Shown one piece after another: positions 30,375-39,849 of a stretch of DNA of 64,000 bases; the stretch's first letter is position 1; each line of letters begins with the position of its first letter. The position numbers and the translations under genes are program-made. Source of the DNA: Gordonia sp. PDNC005 (GTDB taxonomy: Bacteria > Actinomycetota > Actinomycetes > Mycobacteriales > Mycobacteriaceae); assembly GCF_016919385.1 (NCBI RefSeq), contig NZ_CP070351.1, positions 2,542,001 through 2,606,000 on the forward strand. The letters run 5' to 3'. The notes under the pieces were generated by a model. It saw only the letters and a program-made list of their open reading frames with translations, was not told where the DNA came from and did no database searches.

Positions 30375-30797
30375 TCAATCGACTGGATCGGGCAGTACCC
30401 GCAGGTGCCCGCGTCGGCCGGGGCGCGGAGCCGGAGCGCGTGACGGGGCGTCCGCGGCGCGGTGGCGGCCTCGCGGTGCGTCGTCGAACTCCGGCATGGT
30501 GCGGAACGACGGACGAGCGACGGCAGTCGCCGAGCCGACCTCACGAACCGAGTCGGCCAAGGCCGTCAGATCCTGGTCCTCGGTCGCCTGTGTGAAACCG
30601 CTGCCACTGCGCAGCATCTCCCAGCCGCGCGGCACGGTGATGCGGTCGGCGTGTTCGGCACACAGGTCCCACGAATGGGGCTCGTCGGAGCCGGCGAGCG
30701 GACCAACGACAGCCGTCGATTCGGCGTAGACGAAGGTCAGCGTGGCGACGGCGAGTCGCGAGCAGCCGGGCCTGCAGCACTGACGGGGATGACTCAC
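30375..30797 (-). CDS. DUF3499 family protein
   Basis: 140 residues. Cys-rich N-terminus CCRPGCSRLAVATLTFVYAESTAVVGPL, then HSWDLCAEHADRITVPRGWEMLR: together a CxxC...CxxH-like zinc-ribbon pattern, conserved in Actinobacteria. The C-terminus is Arg/Pro-rich and probably disordered. Function unknown. Same neighbourhood as M. tuberculosis Rv3258c; divergent from the zincin-like gene. Confidence 0.8.
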   Translation of the reverse strand: MSHPRQCCRPGCSRLAVATLTFVYAESTAVVGPLAGSDEPHSWDLCAEHADRITVPRGWEMLRSGSGFTQATEDQDLTALADSVREVGSATAVARPSFRTMPEFDDAPRGRHRAADAPSRAPAPRPGRRGHLRVLPDPVD

Positions 30798-30848
30798 ATC
30801 GCCAGCCTATAGGGCTCGCCCGAAAGAACCACGATCGACACGCGGACC

Positions 30849-30854
30849 TACACT
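30849..30854 (+). promoter_or_regulatory. Probable -10 box of a leaderless promoter
   Basis: TACACT followed by GTGACC and then ATG, 6 nt spacing. This decides for the ATG at 30861 over the GTG at 30855. Confidence 0.45.
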
Positions 30855-30860
30855 GTGACC

Positions 30861-31379
30861 ATGGGTTTCATCCTCGCGCCGCTCACCTCGGGCGTCCGTC
30901 TGCTCAACCCGCCGCCGCGGCGCACACGCGATCGCCACGGACGCGGTCTGCGTGGACCGTTTCTGGCGCCGGGGATCCCAGCTCGCAAGACCAGGTCGGA
31001 CGAGTTCGATCGGGCCGCCGTCGATGCGTTCGCCGAACTCGACGCGAAGTGGCACGACGCACTGAAGGGCCTCGACGTCGCCGTCGACGACATTCCCCGC
31101 ATGCTGCCGCGCGGCAACGACCCGGAGGAATGGGAGTCGGTTCAGTGGCCCGATGAGGTGACCGCGGACGGCCCGGTGCCGCTGGCACGCCTGATGCGGG
31201 CGGGCACGGACACCCAGGGTCGACCGACCCGCGCCCAGATCATCTTGTTCCGTCGACCGCTCGAACTGCGCGCCCTGGACGACGATCTCTCTGAGCTCTT
31301 GCGTGAAGTGCTGATCCAGCAGGTCGCGACGTTCCTCGGAATCGACGAGGAGACCGTCGAGGACGGTCCGGAAGCCTGA
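30861..31379 (+). CDS. Zincin-like metallopeptidase-family protein (active-site motif degenerate)
   Basis: 172 residues. Similar in size and layout to the minimal zincin-like family (DUF1025) and to M. tuberculosis Rv3259 by position. The C-terminal helix where HExxH is expected reads VLIQQVATFLGID, with both His and the Glu replaced, so metal-dependent proteolysis is unlikely. The core IPRMLPRGNDPEEW and RAQIILFRRPLE are conserved-looking. N-terminus is Arg-rich. Sits between DUF3499 and whiB2, convergent with the latter. Confidence 0.7.
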   Translation: MGFILAPLTSGVRLLNPPPRRTRDRHGRGLRGPFLAPGIPARKTRSDEFDRAAVDAFAELDAKWHDALKGLDVAVDDIPRMLPRGNDPEEWESVQWPDEVTADGPVPLARLMRAGTDTQGRPTRAQIILFRRPLELRALDDDLSELLREVLIQQVATFLGIDEETVEDGPEA

Positions 31380-31391
31380 CGTACACAGAAA

Positions 31392-31429
31392 GCACCGGGC
31401 CGCCCTGATCTCTCAGGACGGCCCGGTGC
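31392..31429. terminator. Bidirectional terminator between the zincin-like gene and whiB2
   Basis: 17-bp inverted repeat GCACCGGGCCGCCCTGA / TCAGGACGGCCCGGTGC with one mismatch and a 4-base loop, between two convergent stops. Confidence 0.8.
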
Positions 31430-31452
31430 GTTCGTATGGTCGACGCGCGAGT

Positions 31453-31782
31453 TCAGATGATGCCGCGCTTGAGGCGACGGCGTTCGCGTTCGGACATTCC
31501 ACCCCAGATGCCGAATCGTTCATCGTTGTGCAACGCGTACTCCAGGCAGTCCGCTTTCACCTCGCAACCCGAACAGATGCGCTTGGCTTCACGTGTGGAG
31601 CCGCCCTTCTCGGGGAAGAACGCTTCTGGATCGGTCTGCGAGCACAGTGCCCGGTCTTGCCACTCGTCTTCGACAGCGTCGAACAGAGCCTCGAAATCGC
31701 TTGGCAGCGCGGTGAGTTGCCCAAAACCGTTCGCTGTCGTGCGACTGGTCGGCTCAGCTCCCTCGCCGTGATCAATAGTCAT
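31453..31782 (-). CDS. whiB2: WhiB-family iron-sulfur transcription factor WhiB2
   Basis: 109 residues. Four [4Fe-4S] cysteines at C47, C70, C73 and C79 (CxnCxxCxxxxxC), then the GIWGG turn at 91-95 and a basic tail SERERRRLKRG for DNA. WhiB2/WhmD controls septation and cell division genes in mycobacteria, with WhiA. Next to fbiA, as in M. tuberculosis (Rv3260c beside Rv3261). It has a good GGAGGG ribosome site and a sigmaA-like promoter covered by a dyad. Confidence 0.94.
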   Translation of the reverse strand: MTIDHGEGAEPTSRTTANGFGQLTALPSDFEALFDAVEDEWQDRALCSQTDPEAFFPEKGGSTREAKRICSGCEVKADCLEYALHNDERFGIWGGMSERERRRLKRGII

Positions 31783-31812
31783 AGTCGGCGCCCTCCCTGC
31801 TCCGCTCCACCC

Positions 31813-31859
31813 GTAATGACACTGATGTGATTACACACGTCGGGAGCGGTCTCGGTCAA
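31813..31859 (-). promoter_or_regulatory. whiB2 promoter with a dyad over the -10 box
   Basis: Reading on the minus strand: -35 TTGACC (complement at 31854-31859), 18-bp spacer, -10 TGTAAT (31830-31835). A dyad GTAATnACAn4TGTnATTAC covers 31813-31834, over the -10 box and the start site. One half contains GACAC, the core bound by WhiA in Streptomyces. Confidence 0.5.
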
Positions 31860-31954
31860 GCCGAAGAGCAAGATTCATTTTTATCATCGGGGTCTGACAA
31901 AACCGTTTCCACACACATTCACCCACGCCCGTCGGCGTGTCGCACGGTGCTGAC

Positions 31955-31960
31955 TACAGT
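31955..31960 (+). promoter_or_regulatory. Probable -10 box of a leaderless fbiA promoter
   Basis: TACAGT ends 8 nt before the GTG start of fbiA; there is no ribosome binding site. Confidence 0.4.
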
Positions 31961-31968
31961 GGATCGCT

Positions 31969-32970
31969 GTGAAGGTGACCGTACTCGTCGGGGGCGTCGG
32001 CGGCGCTCGTTTCCTACAAGGTGTGCGAGAGCTGTTCGGCGTCACGCCGTTCCCCGAGGGGACGGCGCAGCAGGGTGAACACTCCGTGACCGCGATCGTC
32101 AACGTCGGCGACGACGCGTGGATGCACGGCGTCCGCATCTGTCCCGACCTCGACACCTGCATGTACACACTCGGTGGCGGAATCGACACCGAGCGCGGAT
32201 GGGGTCGCACCGACGAGACCTGGAACGCGAAGGACGAACTCGCCGCGTACGGCGCGGATCCCGACTGGTTCGGACTCGGCGACCGCGATCTCGCGACACA
32301 CCTCATACGCACTCAGATGCTCGACGCCGGTTTTGCGCTCAGCGACATCACCGCGGCGCTGAACAAGCGCTGGCTTCCCGGTGTTCGACTGCTTCCGGCG
32401 ACAGACGACCGCCACGAGACGCACGTCGTCATCGACCGCCCCGAGGGCGAACCCGGCGAGAAGGTCGCGATCCACTTCCAGGAATGGTGGGTCCGTCACC
32501 GCGCACAGGTGCCCACCCACGGCTTCGCGCAGGTCGGCTCCGACGACGCCAAGCCCGCTCCCGGCGTCGTCGATGCGATCACCGACGCCGACATCGTGCT
32601 CTTCGCACCGTCGAACCCGGTGGTCAGCATCGGTGCGATCACCAGCGTCCCCGGTCTGCGGGCCGCGCTGCGCACCACAAAGGCCCCCGTCGTCGGAGTA
32701 AGCCCGGTGATCGACAACAAGCCGCTGCGCGGCATGGCCGACGAGTGCCTGTCGGTGATCGGCGTCGAGACGTCCGCCGAGGCAATCGCCGCACACTACG
32801 GCCCCCGCTCGGGGAACGGGCTGCTCGACGGATGGCTCATCGCCGACGGAGATCACGCGAGCGTCGAGGGCATCGCCGTCGGCGCAGCTCCCCTGCTGAT
32901 GACCGACCCCGCCGCCACCGCCGACATGGTCCGCGCCGCATGCGCTCTCGTCGGAGTGCGTACGCCGTGA
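31969..32970 (+). CDS. fbiA: 2-phospho-L-lactate/phosphoenolpyruvate transferase (F420 biosynthesis FbiA/CofD)
   Basis: 333 residues. Transfers the phospholactyl or phosphoenolpyruvyl group to the deazaflavin Fo, giving (dehydro-)F420-0. N-terminal [17 protein letters not shown], then [26 protein letters not shown], and [10 protein letters not shown] all mark the CofD family. First gene of the fbiA-fbiB-NUDIX operon; its stop overlaps the fbiB GTG (GTGA). Confidence 0.95.
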   Translation: MKVTVLVGGVGGARFLQGVRELFGVTPFPEGTAQQGEHSVTAIVNVGDDAWMHGVRICPDLDTCMYTLGGGIDTERGWGRTDETWNAKDELAAYGADPDWFGLGDRDLATHLIRTQMLDAGFALSDITAALNKRWLPGVRLLPATDDRHETHVVIDRPEGEPGEKVAIHFQEWWVRHRAQVPTHGFAQVGSDDAKPAPGVVDAITDADIVLFAPSNPVVSIGAITSVPGLRAALRTTKAPVVGVSPVIDNKPLRGMADECLSVIGVETSAEAIAAHYGPRSGNGLLDGWLIADGDHASVEGIAVGAAPLLMTDPAATADMVRAACALVGVRTP

Positions 32971-34322
32971 CCGACAATCGGGCGCACGATCACCGAGCGA
33001 CGGACGGGCTCCAGATCCTTCCGGTGACCGGGCTGGGCGAGTTCGGTCCAGACAGTGACGTCGCCGCCGAGATCACCGCGGCCGCGCCGTGGCTCGTCGA
33101 CGGTGACGTGCTCGTGGTGACGAGCAAGATCTTCTCCAAGACCGAAGGCCGCATGGTCGACGCGCCGACCGATCCGGAGGAGCGCGACGCGTTCCGGCGG
33201 CGACTGATCGACACCGAGACCGTCCGCATCGTCGCACGGCGCAATCGCACGCTGATCACCGCGAACCGCAACGGCCTCGTCCAGGCGGCTGCCGGCGTGG
33301 ACGGTTCGAACGTCCGGACCGACCAGATCGCGCTGCTCCCCCTTGATCCCGATGCGAGCGCCGCTCGGCTTCGAGCGGTCCTCGCCGCCGACCATGGTCT
33401 CGACGTCGCCGTGATCGTCACCGACACGATGGGTCGCGCCTGGCGCACCGGACAGACCGACGTGGCGATCGGGGCCGCTGGGATCGCCGTCAGCCACGCG
33501 TACGACGGCATCGACGACGCCTACGGCAACACGTTGATCGTCACCGACATCGCCGTGGCCGACGAGCTCGCCGCCGCCGCCGACCTGGTGAAGGGCAAGC
33601 TCGACGCCGTGCCTGTCGCCGTCGTCCGCGGGTACACGCCGGTCGACGACGGGTCGACGGCCGCCGACCTCGTCCGCGACCTCGACGACGACATGTTCCG
33701 CCTCGGCGTCGAGGAGGCGATCGATCAGGGCCGCCGCGAGGCATTGCTGACCAGACGCTCGGTGCGGTCGTTCACGGACGGTCCGATCTCCGACGACGTG
33801 ATGAACGCGGCCTTCGCGGAGGCTCTCACCGCGCCTGCTCCGCACCACACGCATCCGATCCGGTTCCTGTGGATCCGCGACGCCGACCGTCGACGCTCGC
33901 TGCTCGACGCCATGGGCGACGCGTGGCGGACTGATCTGTCCGCGGACTCGAAGACAGTCGAATCGATCGACAAACGCGTCGCACGCGGCCAGATCCTCTA
34001 CGACGCACCCGAACTCGTGATCCCCGTGCTCACCGGCGACGGAATGCACACGTACCCCGACTCCCGCCGAAACGCCTGCGAGAACACCATGTTCACCGTC
34101 GCGGGAGGAGCGGCTGTCAGCGGTCTGCTCGTCGCGCTGTCGGTCCGCGGCGTCGGGAGCTGCTGGGTCGGGTCCACGATCTTCGCCGCCGACACCGTGC
34201 GGACGCACCTCGACCTGCCCGAGGACTGGCAGCCGCTCGGCGCAGTGGCGATCGGCTACCCGGCCGCTCCGACGGGTCTGCGAGAATCTGCGTCGACCGA
34301 CGGACTGGTGATCGAACTGTGA
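32967..34322 (+). CDS. fbiB: Bifunctional F420 gamma-glutamyl ligase / dehydro-F420 reductase FbiB
   Basis: 451 residues. N-terminal half is CofE-like, GTP-dependent glutamate ligase: [58 protein letters not shown]. The C-terminal half (from about residue 250) is a nitroreductase-like FMN domain, [18 protein letters not shown], that reduces dehydro-F420-0. The start is GTG 32967, overlapping the fbiA stop by 4 nt; the length matches mycobacterial FbiB (about 448). Confidence 0.95.
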   Translation: MTDNRAHDHRATDGLQILPVTGLGEFGPDSDVAAEITAAAPWLVDGDVLVVTSKIFSKTEGRMVDAPTDPEERDAFRRRLIDTETVRIVARRNRTLITANRNGLVQAAAGVDGSNVRTDQIALLPLDPDASAARLRAVLAADHGLDVAVIVTDTMGRAWRTGQTDVAIGAAGIAVSHAYDGIDDAYGNTLIVTDIAVADELAAAADLVKGKLDAVPVAVVRGYTPVDDGSTAADLVRDLDDDMFRLGVEEAIDQGRREALLTRRSVRSFTDGPISDDVMNAAFAEALTAPAPHHTHPIRFLWIRDADRRRSLLDAMGDAWRTDLSADSKTVESIDKRVARGQILYDAPELVIPVLTGDGMHTYPDSRRNACENTMFTVAGGAAVSGLLVALSVRGVGSCWVGSTIFAADTVRTHLDLPEDWQPLGAVAIGYPAAPTGLRESASTDGLVIEL

Positions 34323-34882
34323 GCATCACCGACACCACGCGCGCGATCCTCGCCGAGTGGACGCCGCCCGACGCCGAGCAGGACTCCCTGCGCCACACGT
34401 TTCTGGCATTCGTCGACTCGGCTCCGAACCCGTGCGAACGTGCCTGTGTCCCAGGGCATCTCACCGGTTCGGTGATCGTCTTCAACGCCGAACTCACTCA
34501 TGTCCTGCTGACTCTGCACCCACGTGTCGGCAAATGGATCCAGCTCGGCGGGCACTGCGAACCCGGCGACGTCAGTGTCGCCGCAACCGCGCTGCGGGAG
34601 GGCCTGGAGGAGTCCGGGCTGGCGTCACTGCAGCTCACCGGCGGCCCCGTACACCTCCACACCCATCCGATCACGTGCTCGCTCGGACAGGCCACGCGTC
34701 ACCTGGACGTCAGGTTCGCGGCCGTCGCCGACCCGGCGTCGGACGGCGGGCTCCCCGAGATCGTGCGCAGTGACGAGTCCGTCGACCTCGCGTGGTGGCC
34801 GATCGACGCCCTCCCCGCGAACATCGACGCCGACACCGTCCCGCTCCTGGTCAGCCTCGGTTCTTCCGCCCTGCGGCCCTGA
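34319..34882 (+). CDS. NUDIX hydrolase in the F420 operon
   Basis: 187 residues from GTG 34319, overlapping the fbiB stop (GTGA), so it should be translated with fbiB. The Nudix box appears as [24 protein letters not shown]: the REGLEE metal-binding core is intact, while the box has the variant Asp-rich front of one subfamily. Possible role: clearing pyrophosphorylated F420-pathway intermediates, or general housekeeping; not proven. The 3' end overlaps the convergent membrane gene by 32 nt. Confidence 0.85.
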   Translation: MSITDTTRAILAEWTPPDAEQDSLRHTFLAFVDSAPNPCERACVPGHLTGSVIVFNAELTHVLLTLHPRVGKWIQLGGHCEPGDVSVAATALREGLEESGLASLQLTGGPVHLHTHPITCSLGQATRHLDVRFAAVADPASDGGLPEIVRSDESVDLAWWPIDALPANIDADTVPLLVSLGSSALRP

Positions 34883-35138
34883 CCCGGCGAGACCGGGCTC
34901 GGGCTGTTTCTGCAGCGTCGAACGTCAGATCGTCTGGACCGTACCGGTAGTCGTCGACGCGCCGCATGGAACGAACGCCGAAGACGACCAGAACGATGAA
35001 CCAGATCAAGACGACGGCGACGCACGCGGCGATCACAACGGAGTCGGCGCCGTCGGACACGGTCATCGTCGCGGTGATCAGAAACGGGAACAGCAGAAGC
35101 AGGACAGCGGTGATCTTGCGGTTCGTCTGAACGGACAT
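34851..35138 (-). CDS. Small two-helix membrane protein
   Basis: 95 residues from the ATG at 35138. Two transmembrane segments, TAVLLLLFPFLITATMTVS and VVIAACVAVVLIWFIVLVVFG, and a basic C-terminal tail. Function unknown. The gene tail overlaps the convergent NUDIX gene by 32 nt. Confidence 0.6.
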   Translation of the reverse strand: MSVQTNRKITAVLLLLFPFLITATMTVSDGADSVVIAACVAVVLIWFIVLVVFGVRSMRRVDDYRYGPDDLTFDAAETARARSRRVRAAGRKNRG

Positions 35139-35219
35139 GTTCGGAATGTACCCAGCGGTCGACGCCTCCGTCATTCGCTTAGACCACAACTCAGCTGGGA
35201 GGCTCGGCTCGGACTCCGG

Positions 35220-36437
<1,218 letters not shown>

Positions 36438-36489
36438 TGCTCCAACATATCGGCCCCGCCGCGAGCCGACCACCCGACGGGCGAGTCCG

Positions 36490-37341
36490 TCACCCCGCGA
36501 GGCGCGCCACGGTGACCGTGACGTCGACGGTGGCCGACGTCGTCGTATCGCCCGCGAGGGCGTGAGCAGCGGCGTCGAGCTCCACACGGATCCGGTGGAA
36601 GGCCGCGGGCCCCATCCCGGCGATGTCGGCCAGAGCTCCGGCCGTCAGCTCGAGGTGTGCGGTCACACGCTCCTGCGAACAGATCTCGAACGCGGCGACC
36701 AGATCCGCCGCGATCCGCTCGGTCTTGCCGTCTCCGACACGGAGCATGCCCATCGGTTCGACGATCTCCTCGAGGTGGCCGCGGTTGGGTGTGACGATCA
36801 CCCATCGGCCACCGGTGCGGAGCACCCGGGCGGTCTCCGCGGCGTTCCGCGGCGCGAACACCGACAGGACGGCGTCGGCGGATCGGTCGGCGACGGGGAT
36901 CTGCGCCCACAGGTCGGCGACGACGGACACGACGCGTGGATGGGATCGGACGGCAGCCCGTGCACACGACTTGGACAGGTCGATCGCAACGCCGACACGG
37001 TGGTCGGCGGATGCCGTCAGGGCCGCCGCCAAGTAGGCTCCGGTTCCGGCGGCGGCGTCGACGACGGTCCCCTCGCCGTCGGGAACGGCTGCGGCGACGG
37101 CGGACGTGATCGGGTCGTAGAGACCGGCGTCGAACACGGCGGCGCGAGACGCGACCATCTCCGGGGTGTCGGAGCGGTGGGACGTCCCCTTCCCGCTCAA
37201 CAGCGACACGTATCCTTGTTTTGCGAGGTCGAAGCGATGACCATTCGGGCAGCCCAGTGACCGCCCCATCAACTCGAGATGTCCCGAGCAGACCGGACAG
37301 ACGAGGCAGGCAGCCTCGAACAGGTCAGTGTCTGGCGTCAG
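36490..37341 (-). CDS. 23S rRNA guanine-N1 methyltransferase, RlmA family (predicted CTG start)
   Basis: 283 residues if it begins at CTG 37341. The zinc finger CPVC...CPNGH lies at the N-terminus; its first half ([13 protein letters not shown]) is encoded upstream of the only in-frame ATG (37272), so an ATG start would delete half of the finger. In this frame the only starts past a stop at about 37356 are CTG codons; CTG 37341 has GAGG 8 nt upstream and overlaps the DUF3117 stop as CTGA. Then [12 protein letters not shown] and the SAM site [16 protein letters not shown]. RlmA enzymes modify G745/G748 of 23S rRNA; RlmA(II) members affect macrolide sensitivity. Confidence 0.8.
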   Translation of the reverse strand: MTPDTDLFEAACLVCPVCSGHLELMGRSLGCPNGHRFDLAKQGYVSLLSGKGTSHRSDTPEMVASRAAVFDAGLYDPITSAVAAAVPDGEGTVVDAAAGTGAYLAAALTASADHRVGVAIDLSKSCARAAVRSHPRVVSVVADLWAQIPVADRSADAVLSVFAPRNAAETARVLRTGGRWVIVTPNRGHLEEIVEPMGMLRVGDGKTERIAADLVAAFEICSQERVTAHLELTAGALADIAGMGPAAFHRIRVELDAAAHALAGDTTTSATVDVTVTVARLAG

Positions 37342-37505
37342 GCGGTTACCTCGCGCAGCGCCTCACCGAGTGCGCTGGCCTCGGCGTCGTTCAGCTCGAC
37401 GACCAGTCGGCCGCCTCCATCGATCGGGATGCGCACGATGATTCCGCGCCCTTCCTTGACCGCTTCCATCGCACCGTCACCCATACGTGGCTTCATCGCC
37501 GCCAT
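37338..37505 (-). CDS. DUF3117 family protein
   Basis: 55 residues from the ATG at 37505, with GAGGGAG upstream. MAAMKPRMGDGAMEAVKEGR and the RIPIDGGGRLVVELNDAEASALGEAL core are nearly invariant in Actinobacteria. Function unknown. Equivalent to M. tuberculosis Rv1211 by position. Its TGA is overlapped by the CTG start of the methyltransferase gene. Confidence 0.88.
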   Translation of the reverse strand: MAAMKPRMGDGAMEAVKEGRGIIVRIPIDGGGRLVVELNDAEASALGEALREVTA

Positions 37506-37582
37506 TGTCCGTGCTCCCTCCAACGATTCACTGGACCGTTCAATGATACGTGTGCCGCACGACACGCTTTCGCGCGCATCCG

Positions 37583-37602
37583 GTGATCGATCGATCGATC
37601 AC
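37583..37602. repeat. Perfect 20-bp palindrome with four GATC sites
   Basis: GTGATCGATCGATCGATCAC is self-complementary and includes the stop codon of the DivIVA-like gene. It is the only GATC run I see in the window. Confidence 0.7.
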
Positions 37603-37940
37603 GGTTCGATCGGGGGCACCTGAACGGTTGGGAGAGACCCGGTGTCGGCGACATCGCGACCCGATAGCTCTGACACGACGTCCCGGAGTTCGTCGATCTC
37701 GCGGGCGAGTTTCTCCAGTGCCCAGTCGACTTCGGCGGTGTTGTACCCGCGGATGTTCTGGGCGAAGACAAGCCTGCGGACGTCGTCACCGCTGATGCCC
37801 GCACGAGGAAGTCGTGTGAGCGTGGTGCCACGGTCCACCGGCGGCAGATCTTCACCGCGACCGAACGCGAACCACACCACGGCGAACAGCAGCGCGACCA
37901 GCACGGCCACGCCGATCACATACAGTCCGATGATCACCAC
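37599..37940 (-). CDS. Small membrane protein with DivIVA-like motif
   Basis: 113 residues. One transmembrane helix (IIGLYVIGVAVLVALLFAVVWF), then FAQNIRGYNTAEVDWALEKLAREIDELRDVVSEL: the GYN..EVD pattern of the DivIVA N-terminal domain leading into a coiled coil. Equivalent to M. tuberculosis Rv1209. Probably sits at the cell pole or septum, by analogy with DivIVA/Wag31. Confidence 0.75.
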   Translation of the reverse strand: MVIIGLYVIGVAVLVALLFAVVWFAFGRGEDLPPVDRGTTLTRLPRAGISGDDVRRLVFAQNIRGYNTAEVDWALEKLAREIDELRDVVSELSGRDVADTGSLPTVQVPPIEP

Positions 37941-37961
37941 CCGACCAGCGTAGCGCTGCGG

Positions 37962-38912
37962 TCAGAACAGGCGGGGATCCAGTCCGGCGATCGGTGGGCG
38001 TTCGTCGCTGCGGAGTTCGGTGGTGTGCGGCGAGAACGCACCCGAATCGTCCGGCACGAACTGAGTGAGCCCGACACCCGAGTCGTCGATGCCACACCGC
38101 TCCAGCAGCGTCGCGACGATCTGACGGCTCATCACTGCGAGATCGCGGAGGGGACGGTTGCGGTGCTGCCTGACCCCGAGATTCACCTGTCCGATGCCGG
38201 GGAGACCGTACCGGTCGTATGTGTCGATCAGCAGCCCGATCTCCACCCCGTAGCCAGGCGCGAAACGCACCGAGGTCAGCAGTTCCCTCGTGCCCGCGTA
38301 CTCGCCGCCGAGCGGCTGCAGCACCTCCCCGAGTTCGGGTTTGAGTGCGGTGAGGAGTGGTCGGGCGAGCAGTTCGGTGACACGACCGCCGCCGGACGAC
38401 TCCCGTCGCGATCCGGTGAGGAGCGGACGGCGGTAATACCCTTTGACGAGGTGGATGCCGGGATCGGCGAGCAGCGGACCGAGCATCTTCGGCAGGAACA
38501 TCGGGTCGGGGTCGATGAGGTCGGCGTCGACGAAGGCGACCAGATCGCCCGTCGTCGCCGCGAGAGAGCGCCACAACGCCTCGCCCTTCCCGGGCATCGG
38601 TTCAAGGCCGGGGATCGCCTCCTCGCGTGAGACGACGCGCGCCCCCGCGGCGCGAGCGCGCTCTGCCGTGCTGTCGGTGCAGCCGGAGTCGAGGACGATG
38701 AGCTCGTCGACGAGTGTTCCGACGAGCGGCCTGATCGACTCGATGACACCGGCGACGGTGTCCTCCTCGTTCAACGCGGGCAACACGACGGAGACTGTTC
38801 GGCCTGCTTTCGCGGCGACCAGATCGTCGACGCTCCATTCGGGGTGGTCCCAAGTGTGAGTGTGCGACCAGCGAGCTTCGCCTTCGCCGCGGTCAGTCCA
38901 GGCAGGGTTCAC
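37962..38912 (-). CDS. gpgS: Glucosyl-3-phosphoglycerate synthase
   Basis: 316 residues from GTG 38912. Retaining GT81 enzyme that joins glucose and 3-phosphoglycerate, the first step to methylglucose lipopolysaccharide. Signatures: SVVLPALNEEDTVAGVI, LIVLDSGCTDSTAERA, FVDADLIDPD (the DxD metal motif) and EYAGTRELLTSVRFAPGYGVEIG. GTG overlaps the folP2 stop (GTGA). Same context as M. tuberculosis Rv1208. Confidence 0.95.
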   Translation of the reverse strand: MNPAWTDRGEGEARWSHTHTWDHPEWSVDDLVAAKAGRTVSVVLPALNEEDTVAGVIESIRPLVGTLVDELIVLDSGCTDSTAERARAAGARVVSREEAIPGLEPMPGKGEALWRSLAATTGDLVAFVDADLIDPDPMFLPKMLGPLLADPGIHLVKGYYRRPLLTGSRRESSGGGRVTELLARPLLTALKPELGEVLQPLGGEYAGTRELLTSVRFAPGYGVEIGLLIDTYDRYGLPGIGQVNLGVRQHRNRPLRDLAVMSRQIVATLLERCGIDDSGVGLTQFVPDDSGAFSPHTTELRSDERPPIAGLDPRLF

Positions 38913-39817
38913 GCGAGACCCCGCACCGTGCGTGCAGGCGCCCGGGTTCCACGGATCGACGCGACCATGTCGACGGCGCGACGAGTATCGGCCACCTCGT
39001 GAACTCGGAACACCCGCGCTCCCGCCGCTGCGGCCAACGCGGTCGCCGCCAGAGTCCCGGCGACCCGGTCGGTCAGATCGGCGTTCAACGTCTCCCCGAT
39101 GAAGTCCTTGTTCGACAGCGCCATCAGGACCGGCCATCCGGTGTCGACGAGTCGGTCGAGTTCACGGAGCAACGCCAGCCCGTGGTGCGTGTTCTTACCG
39201 AAGTCGTGAGTCGGATCGATGAGGATCCCGTCCTCGCGCACTCCGGCCTCCCTGGCACGGGTCGCCGCGGCGCCCAGCTCGGTGACGACGTCGGCCACGA
39301 CGTCGTCGTATGCGACCCGGTGCGGCCGGGTACGGACCACGGCGCCGCCGGTGTGCGAGCAGACGATGCCGGCTCCGGCTTGCGCTGCGACGTCGAGGAT
39401 GCGGGGATCAGCGCCCGCCCACGTGTCGTTGACGATGTCCGCGCCCGCTTCGCAGGCCGATGCGGCGACCTCACTGCGCCAGGTGTCGACGCTGATCAGC
39501 AGGTCGGGATGCTGCGCACGGATCCACGCGATCAGGGGCACCACCCGCTGCGCTTCGGCGGCGGCGTCGACCTCCTCGCCGGGACCGGCTTTCACACCGC
39601 CGATGTCGACGATGTCCGCGCCCTGTTCCACGACGAGGTCGACACGCGCTTTCGCGGCGTCGTCGGAGAACGTGGCTCCCCGGTCGTAGAACGAGTCGGG
39701 AGTCCGATTGACGATCGCCATGACGAGCGCTCGGTCGACGGCGACGGGACGACCGCAGAGGGTCGGGGCGGGAGTCGTCCCCGACGGGCTCGACCCGGCC
39801 GAAGGGGCAGAGATCAC
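38909..39817 (-). CDS. folP2: Dihydropteroate synthase-like protein FolP2
   Basis: 302 residues. TIM-barrel with AIVNRTPDSFYDRGATF, GADIVDIGGVKAGPG, VNDTWAGADPRILDVA and PTHDFGKNTHHGLALL. The position beside gpgS and the DIGGVKAG change (the folate enzyme has DIGGEST) match mycobacterial FolP2, which is not a working dihydropteroate synthase. A role in the methylglucose polysaccharide operon is inferred from coupling to gpgS. Confidence 0.88.
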   Translation of the reverse strand: MISAPSAGSSPSGTTPAPTLCGRPVAVDRALVMAIVNRTPDSFYDRGATFSDDAAKARVDLVVEQGADIVDIGGVKAGPGEEVDAAAEAQRVVPLIAWIRAQHPDLLISVDTWRSEVAASACEAGADIVNDTWAGADPRILDVAAQAGAGIVCSHTGGAVVRTRPHRVAYDDVVADVVTELGAAATRAREAGVREDGILIDPTHDFGKNTHHGLALLRELDRLVDTGWPVLMALSNKDFIGETLNADLTDRVAGTLAATALAAAAGARVFRVHEVADTRRAVDMVASIRGTRAPARTVRGLA

Positions 39818-39849
39818 GATGTCACCCTACGGCGCGAGCGAGGCGTCGA

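Noticed and set aside
38909..39817. folP2 as the folate dihydropteroate synthase.
   Set aside because: The GEST segment of the active folate enzyme is replaced by GVKAG, and it is coupled to gpgS as in mycobacterial FolP2.
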